This document shows positions 58,311 through 64,000 of a stretch of 64,000 nt of DNA, in pieces (the first letter of the stretch is position 1; each line of letters starts with the position of its first letter). A program made the position numbers and the translations under genes. This DNA comes from Hemileia vastatrix. Taxonomy: Eukaryota; Basidiomycota; Pucciniomycetes; Pucciniales; Zaghouaniaceae. Under the pieces are notes generated by a model. It saw only the letters and a list, made by a program, of their open reading frames with translations. It made no database searches and was not told the DNA's origin. The stretch is from positions 23,433,193 to 23,497,192 of the forward strand of contig JASXTE010000008.1 in NCBI GenBank assembly GCA_030280995.1. Reading direction: 5' to 3'.

Positions 58311-60010
58311 TTGATAAGCTACATTGTTACCTTGAAGACAAAAAATTTGATTTGATAACTGATTGTAGTGCAGTTAAGTCACTCTTAAACATGAAAAATT
58401 CTAATAGTAATATGTTTATATGGCAATTGGCTGTACAAGATTACAGAGGACATATGACTATTACACATAGAGCAGTAACTTTACACTCTAATTTAGATCT
58501 GTTATCTAGAGTATCTCTACCTATTAATGAAGATAATCCAGATTATGTTCCTGAAACAGAGAATATTAACATTCATGGCATTTATTTGTAGATCTTGAGG
58601 ATGAATTTATACAATCAATTCTTGATAATTATGCTTCAGATCCTGAATTGAGTAAACTTACTACAATATTGAATCATTGAAGATGGTTTTATATATAATA
58701 GAAAAAAATTAAGTAATGTAATTGTAATTGCCCCTTCAATGAAGGAGATAATGTTAATTATATGTCATGATGATATATTAGCAGGTCAATTTAACTTCCA
58801 TAAAAAATTAACCAGAGTAAAAAATACAGCTTGGTGAATTAACATGTCTGATGATGTTTAAAATTATGTTGAGACATGTTATTCTTGTCAAAAATCTAAA
58901 TGATTGACAGACAAAAGAGCTGATTTGTTACAAAAAATTGAGCAACTGAAGGTTCATGAGAAATATTTAAAATGTACTTTGGAACAGGTTTTCCAATAGC
59001 AGGGCATAAGAGCTATAACTCCTGCTGGGTAATTGTAAAGATAGATATATGAAAATGTGTAAATTTATTCCTACCTACAAAGAGGTTTCTGAAAATAACT
59101 TAGCTTTTTTATGGTGGAAACAAATTTTTAATAAATTAGGACTCCCTAAGGCAATAGTTTCAGACAGAGATCCAAAATTTACTTCTGAGTTCTGGACATC
59201 ACCTATTGATGTTTCAGGTTGTTAATTAAAACTTTATATTGCACACCACCCACAAAATGATGATCTGAGAGAATGAATGATACAAACTTTAGAAGATATG
59301 ATAAGTAGATATTGTGCTTTAGGTCTTGACTTTAAAGGTAATGACAAATTCACCCATGATTGGGTAACCCTTATCCCTGGGTTAGAACTTGAATAAAATA
59401 GTAAAGTTTATTCTGTCTCTGGAAAAAAGCCATTTAAGTTATGGTTGTGCTATGTATCTAATACCCCTTCTAAAAAACTTAATAAATCACCAAGAATAGA
59501 TATCCATCCAGGTACAAAATCTTTTCTTCAAATTCAACAATTATGCAGAAATCATGCTCAATAATGTATTAATAAGGCATTTGAGTATGAGAAGAAAAGA
59601 TGGGATAAAGCCCATAAAGAAAATATGTTCAAAGAGGGTGATTAAGCCCTTATTTCTAAACTAAATTTTAATTTAAATGGTAATTTTAAATTTAAAGATC
59701 CATTTATTGGACCATTTTTAGTAAAAAAGATTCTTGGTAACAATTCTGTTAAAGTTATATTATATGCACCATATGATAGACAAAATCCAGTATTTATTAT
59801 TTCTCTTATAAAAACATATCATTCTAATAATACTGCTCTATTTACATAAAGATCAGGAAGGCACAAAAAGAAACCAGAGAAAATAGTTCAAAAAGCAGAA
59901 ATTTAAAAGATACTTAAAAAGAGACACCTTACTAAAGAAAAGGGAGTTGAGTATTTATTAAGGTTTAATAATAAATCAAGTTAATATGACCAGTGGATTC
60001 CTGAAAATAA
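58311..60010 (+). pseudogene. gypsy 2 RNase H end and integrase
   Basis: 58,352-58,591 matches the RNase H end (DCSAVKSLLNMKNSNSNMFI). From 58,600 to 60,010 integrase is recognisable by nucleotide alignment with gypsy 1. It includes the TCYSCQKSK zinc end near 58,880, [13 protein letters not shown] near 59,165 and the GVEYLLRFNNKS tail near 59,945. About 100 bp between 58,670 and 58,680 is deleted relative to gypsy 1, and stops are dense. Confidence 0.88.
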
Positions 60011-60444
60011 AATATCTGATCTTACAAAACTCTTGAAAAAATTTAAACCCAAAATAATACTGTAAAATGTATAAGTAATATTGAAATGTTTAAAGTATGT
60101 TTTATATCCACTCCTTAAGTATTAATTAAAACTTCTTAGCATTTTTTATTGTTTCTTTTGAAAGAGAGAGTGTCAGCCTAGGTATCCCCAGGACTTAGTA
60201 TTTCTTATGTTTAAAACAAGATAATGTTGACTGAAATAAGCTTATAAACTATTATTGTGGTTATAATACTTATATATATGGTGATTATGCTTATATATAA
60301 ATTTATTGCACTATTAAATGACTTATATAAGTTTAAATAGCTTATCCATAGCCCTTTAATACTTATTAAGGTACTAATGTAGTCATACTATACTTATCTT
60401 AAGTGATACTAAGTAATTTTAGACATACATAAGCTTATATGCAT

Positions 60445-60642
60445 AGGGGGTATCAAAGTTAATAATTTGTAATTATTCAAAACATATTTCATAACAAAAA
60501 AAGAAAGACACAAACTTGACATTAATTCTCAGTAAAAAAATTTTTTTGGGAGCACAATATGTCATAATTTAAAAAATAATCATGTTTGATTTGGGGGAAA
60601 AAAGAGGGATTTTTAAATTGAAGATTTCAAACTTTAATAACC
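60445..60642. mobile_element. 198-bp MITE inside the gypsy 2 3' LTR (first)
   Basis: The left end is AGGGGGTATCAAAGTTAATA; the right end is worn to AACTTTAATAACC. CAT flanks it on both sides (60,442-60,444 and 60,643-60,645). The gypsy 1 LTRs show the empty site as one continuous stretch. Confidence 0.88.
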
Positions 60643-61402
60643 CATATTCAGTGAAGTATGCAGTTATATTATGTATATATAGGCCTATATGTGGGTTTAA
60701 CCCTCTAAATAGCCTATAAGCTTTATTTTTATGCTTACTTTAGATCATATGGATGTATTCAATGGAATCACCATGTTTACACAAGCATATACACCTTTTT
60801 CAGGGGCATATATCCAGTTCAGACAACTTAATCTGCTTCCTTTAATGGATTCTTTCAGATTTATGGGTTGGGATATGATTACTTGGTTAATGTGGATGCT
60901 TAGGGATGTTATTTGGGGCTTGGAAAGTTGATTTGGCTCTTTTATATACTTTGGGTTTAATTTTATTCTCTTTGGATGAGTTATTTTACCTGTTTCTTTA
61001 TAGTATTTGCTTTTTTCTATTTTCTCTATTTATGGTATGGGTGTATGATATCATTAATTGTGATGAAGAGTTCTTACTGGAGGTCTGGGTGTTGAAAATT
61101 CTTGAAGTAGACGCCATGGGGAGGTTATGAGCCCTCAAAGTGGTGTAATAGCTGGGGATAGTTGTGACATCATCTGGATTGAAGATCTGTGCACTCCAGT
61201 GGATTTTGGTATAATTAAGGGAGGATTTGACAGGTTATTGGAGATTTATTTATTACTAAACATCAAATAAACATTATAAAACAATTATTATAATATAAAA
61301 ATATATTTAAAAGCCCTTATATATTGATATTATCTTTATATTAGCTATAAATATATTTTATTAGCCTTTTTTCCACCACTAGTCTGCACCAATCCAAATA
61401 TT

Positions 61403-61602
61403 AGGGGGTATCAAAGTTAGAAATGTGTAATTATTTATAAGGTATTTCACAAAACAAAAAGAGAGCCACAAACTTGACATTAATCCTTGGTAAAAAGGTG
61501 TTTTGGGGGCACAATATGGCATATTTTAAAAAATAACCATGGTTTCTTTGGTTGCAAAAAGAGGTATTGCAAAATGGAAGATTTCTAACTTTGATACCCC
61601 CT
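61403..61602. mobile_element. 200-bp MITE inside the gypsy 2 3' LTR (second)
   Basis: The ends AGGGGGTATCAAAGTTAGAA and CTAACTTTGATACCCCCT are present, flanked by ATT on both sides (61,400-61,402 and 61,603-61,605). The gypsy 1 LTRs read CCAAGTATTGTGAG at this place with a single ATT, giving the empty site directly. Confidence 0.95.
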
Positions 61603-61737
61603 ATTGTGAGTAAACATTGAGAATAATTATTTTATTAGTCTTTCCCTGAGGTTTAATCAATAAATCATTTAATATTAAGTGGTATTTCTATTAATATTTA
61701 CTATTATATTATACTTAAAGACTAGTATACACTGACA

Positions 61738-62665
61738 TTAACTCAAATTTTTGGTCCTCTAAATAGTAATGCAACTTTTACAAAGCCTGTACTACTGCTA
61801 GACATTCCAATTGAGTAGAAACATATTTAAATTCACTTGGTCTCAAGTTTCTTAAAGTATAGAACATAACCAATTCTGAAATTTTTTCTTTTGCCACTTG
61901 TTTTTGATAAAGTGCAGCTCCTAATCCTAAAAAACTTGCATCTGTATATAATACAAAAGAGTTAGTAAAATCAGGTAATCCTAAAATAGGTGCTGAAAGT
62001 AAATATTTTTTCAATGTGTTAAATTCTTTTTGTATTTCATCATTCCAGATAAAAGATACATCTTTTTTAGCCAGATTTGTTAAAGGTGCAGCAATTCCTT
62101 GGTAATTTTTTATATAGTGTCTATAGTAACCACACATACCCAGAAAATATTAATTTTTGTTTAAAAAAAGTAGGAACTCCAATATTTTTTATGGCTTCTA
62201 CATTGATTTGATCAACACAGATTTGTGATCCAGATACCACATGTCCCAGAACTTTTAAAGAATGAGAAAGAAATTTACATTTTTAAGAGCTAAAGTCATG
62301 TTGATATCATCCATTTTATAAAAGACTTTTGATAAGTGAATTATATGATCTTCAAATATTTTTGAAAATATAATAATATCATCTATGTATACCATTAACC
62401 ATCCTTCTATAATTTCTGGATGGAAAGTAATATCCATTACATTTTTAAACACAGAAGGAGTATTTTTGGTCTAAAAGGCATCCTTATATATTTATAAAAT
62501 CCCATATGAGTAGAAATCAAAGAAAATTTTGTGATGATCACTCAACAGGAATCTGATGATAACCTTTGTTTCCCTCTAGAAAGCTGATATACTTTGCTCT
62601 CTGTAAGGTTGCATGTATTAAATTTTTTATTGGTAATGAATAAATTTCATCAACTGTTATCACAG
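61738..62665 (-). pseudogene. RT/RNase H half of the split minus-strand gypsy element
   Basis: From high to low coordinates, RT blocks appear in changing frames near 62,600-62,460. The frame 62,452-62,255 follows with MVYIDDIIIFSKIFEDHIIH, an intact Y-x-DD site. After a short gap, the frame 62,137-61,778 has MCGYYRHYIKNYQGIAAPLT, FVLYTDASFLGLGAALYQKQ and STQLECLAVVQAL. The last bases before 61,738 still match YYLEDQKFEL of gypsy 1. The protein then resumes at 53,595 after the inserted gypsy 2. Confidence 0.9.
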
Positions 62666-63062
62666 GGTAAAATATAAGACAGCTTGTTGGAAAATTGTTT
62701 TTTTTCTCTCAGACTACCCCAAGAGTAACCTCAATTGTAACTCCAATGGCCTTATTTTTTGGAAGAATGTCTGCCTCATGAATCAAGGATTAAAATTTTT
62801 ATCATATATGCATCAATTTTCCTTAAAAAAATAAAGCAGGAGTTGGTATGAGTCACAAATTTTCCAGTAAAAAAATATATGAATGCCAAACCTCTTTAAA
62901 AAAAGAAATATTTTTATTATTTTCTATTTTATATATTTTTGGAAAATTTTCCTGAATTTTTTCACTTGTATCAAATTTTTAAATCATTTTTTAAAATTTA
63001 TTAAGCTTTATTTCTAATTTCAGCTTATTATAAAAATTATTTCTTAATGTTCTATTGATATT
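62666..63062. other. upstream remnant, no clear gene
   Basis: This should hold the part of the minus-strand gypsy element upstream of RT, but I could not align it convincingly with the gypsy 1 protease. It is AT-rich with no frame above 60 codons. Confidence 0.4.
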
Positions 63063-64000
63063 AGGGGGTGTCAGTTCTGGAAAATCTACACTTAACTTTA
63101 GTGCATATTTCAAACAAAATCAGCACTTAAATTTGGCAAAAAAGTCACTTATTTCAAAAATGGGTGACAGTTATGAACTCATATCAGCACTTTTTTCCCA
63201 ATTTTTTTTCACAACCACATTTTGACCACATCATTGCTTTGTTTCCCACCCCGTTCCTGTAAAATGTGACACCCAGACCTCAATCCTCTTATCAATCCTT
63301 CGCACACATCCCTCACTGATATTTAAAACATTTTATTGTCAAATTTTAACCAGGCATGTTTTCTCCTTCTTTTTTTATGTTTTCAACCTCCCCAAATCAG
63401 GTGTCCACCTTCATCAAAGTTTGATTGCTTTTTGTTAATGGCAAATGAAGTAAAAAGAAAACAAAATGGAGAATTGAAACCAATCCTAATAAAGGGCAGG
63501 AGAGGTTCAAAATTTATCAATCAAAATATAAAAAGGCTTATTTTTCTTCCACTTCCACTGGCTTTGGTATTGATGATTGTGATTTGAAAAATGGAATCAC
63601 TACTGTTTCTAAAAATCTCAATGTCATGTATCTTCTCTATGAGGATATGGATATTCTTTTTGGTTCCCAATATAATATTTACTTTTAATCTTATCAAAAA
63701 TAGTTTTATCATGAGATTCTGATAACACCATTTTTCCTTACTGGACTCTAAAATATTGCTCTTTTGGAATTTTAGATGGTAAAATAATACTGACACCTGT
63801 GCAAAAGTCCTCATCATCAACATAATTTTATCACCTCCCCAACAATTTTTATTTCAAGATAAAGATAAGTCAACAAAATTATATATCTTTTTGGAAAATT
63901 TGGCAATACCCTCCGCTAAAATTTATTGAAGCAATGGGTGGGTATCACCAAATGTTTCTAAGTCATCAATTTTCCATGTCAGATTTGAAAATTTGGCAAT
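63063..64000 (+). mobile_element. second copy of the palindromic TIR element, left part, cut by the window end
   Basis: It starts AGGGGGTGTCAGTTCTGG at 63,063 and aligns with 23,627-24,785 with small deletions; about 180 bp is missing near 63,395 relative to the first copy. It continues past the inner boundary of the long inverted repeat (GAGATTCTGATAACACCATT) into the internal region. It therefore carries the same unique interior as the 23.6-kb copy. Confidence 0.9.

Larger units (their letters stand above)
53596..61737 (+). mobile_element. Ty3/gypsy retrotransposon 2, relative of gypsy 1, heavily decayed
   Basis: Gag to integrase can be followed in the gypsy 1 order, with an estimated several dozen stops. 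The 3' LTR (60,171-61,737) is present and carries two MITEs. The 5' LTR keeps only its last 175 bp (53,596-53,770). The element separates the two halves of a minus-strand gypsy relative, so it inserted there. Against gypsy 1, about 300 bp of the host element's RNase H/integrase junction is also missing. A single deletion across the left junction would explain this and the truncated 5' LTR. Confidence 0.9.
60171..61737 (+). repeat. 3' LTR of gypsy 2, interrupted by two MITEs
   Basis: It runs from TGTCAGCCTAGG to ACACTGACA. Without the MITEs at 60,445-60,642 and 61,403-61,602 it is about 1.17 kb, as in gypsy 1. It is preceded by the purine-rich GAAAGAGAGAG. Confidence 0.93.

Overview
This window looks like repeat-rich, AT-rich nuclear DNA from a filamentous fungus. 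The element families (Tad-like LINE, Helitron, several Ty3/gypsy families, PIF/Harbinger) and the one short intron fit a basidiomycete with an expanded genome, possibly rust-like. That placement is inference: no rRNA, tRNA or housekeeping gene is present to fix it. Almost every recognisable protein belongs to a mobile element, and nearly all carry stops or frameshifts. Only one locus, about 29.9-30.9 kb on the minus strand, looks like an intact host gene. It is richer in GC than its surroundings and its function is unknown.

Layout. 0-0.84 kb: an almost perfect (TAAAAA)n array. 1.4-3.1 kb: a broken minus-strand gene for a Cys-rich, Ser-rich protein with a CDSC-x5-C motif, and a 25-30 bp minisatellite just upstream of it. 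4.9-9.7 kb: a scrap of the large palindromic element, then two large tandem units of CCACCT-rich pyrimidine minisatellite, the first split by an LTR-like repeat (called R1). 10.5-14.2 kb: a decayed Helitron (Rep with HUH motif, then Pif1-type helicase). 15.6-23.2 kb: a decayed Tad-like LINE (ORF1, endonuclease, RT, RNase H, C-terminal Cys/His motif), interrupted by a 576-bp insertion with a 5-bp target duplication and by an R1 copy. 23.6-28.7 kb: a roughly 5-kb palindromic TIR element with AGGGGGTGTC ends. 29.9-30.9 kb: the host-like gene. 31.6-33.7 kb: a complete but broken PIF/Harbinger element with matching TIRs and a TTA target duplication; it holds a DDE transposase and a convergent Cys-rich second gene. 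35.9-44.7 kb: a nearly full-length Ty3/gypsy element with two LTRs of about 1.18 kb. 44.7-50.5 kb: a different gypsy family on the minus strand. 50.5-51.0 kb: a MITE and the tail of a DDE_3-type transposase. 51.7-62.7 kb: a minus-strand gypsy element split by a plus-strand relative of the 35.9-kb element; the relative's 3' LTR itself holds two 200-bp MITEs. 63.06 kb to the end: the start of a second copy of the palindromic element.

The window reads as a record of nested insertions, in places up to three layers deep. The most distinctive points are the Cys-rich second gene inside the Harbinger element (with a relative at 1.5-2.5 kb), the AGGGGGTRTC-ended families with 3-bp target duplications (a 200-bp MITE and a 5-kb palindrome), and the host-like gene stranded between elements. 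All alignments were done by eye, so boundaries marked 'about' may be off by tens of bases.
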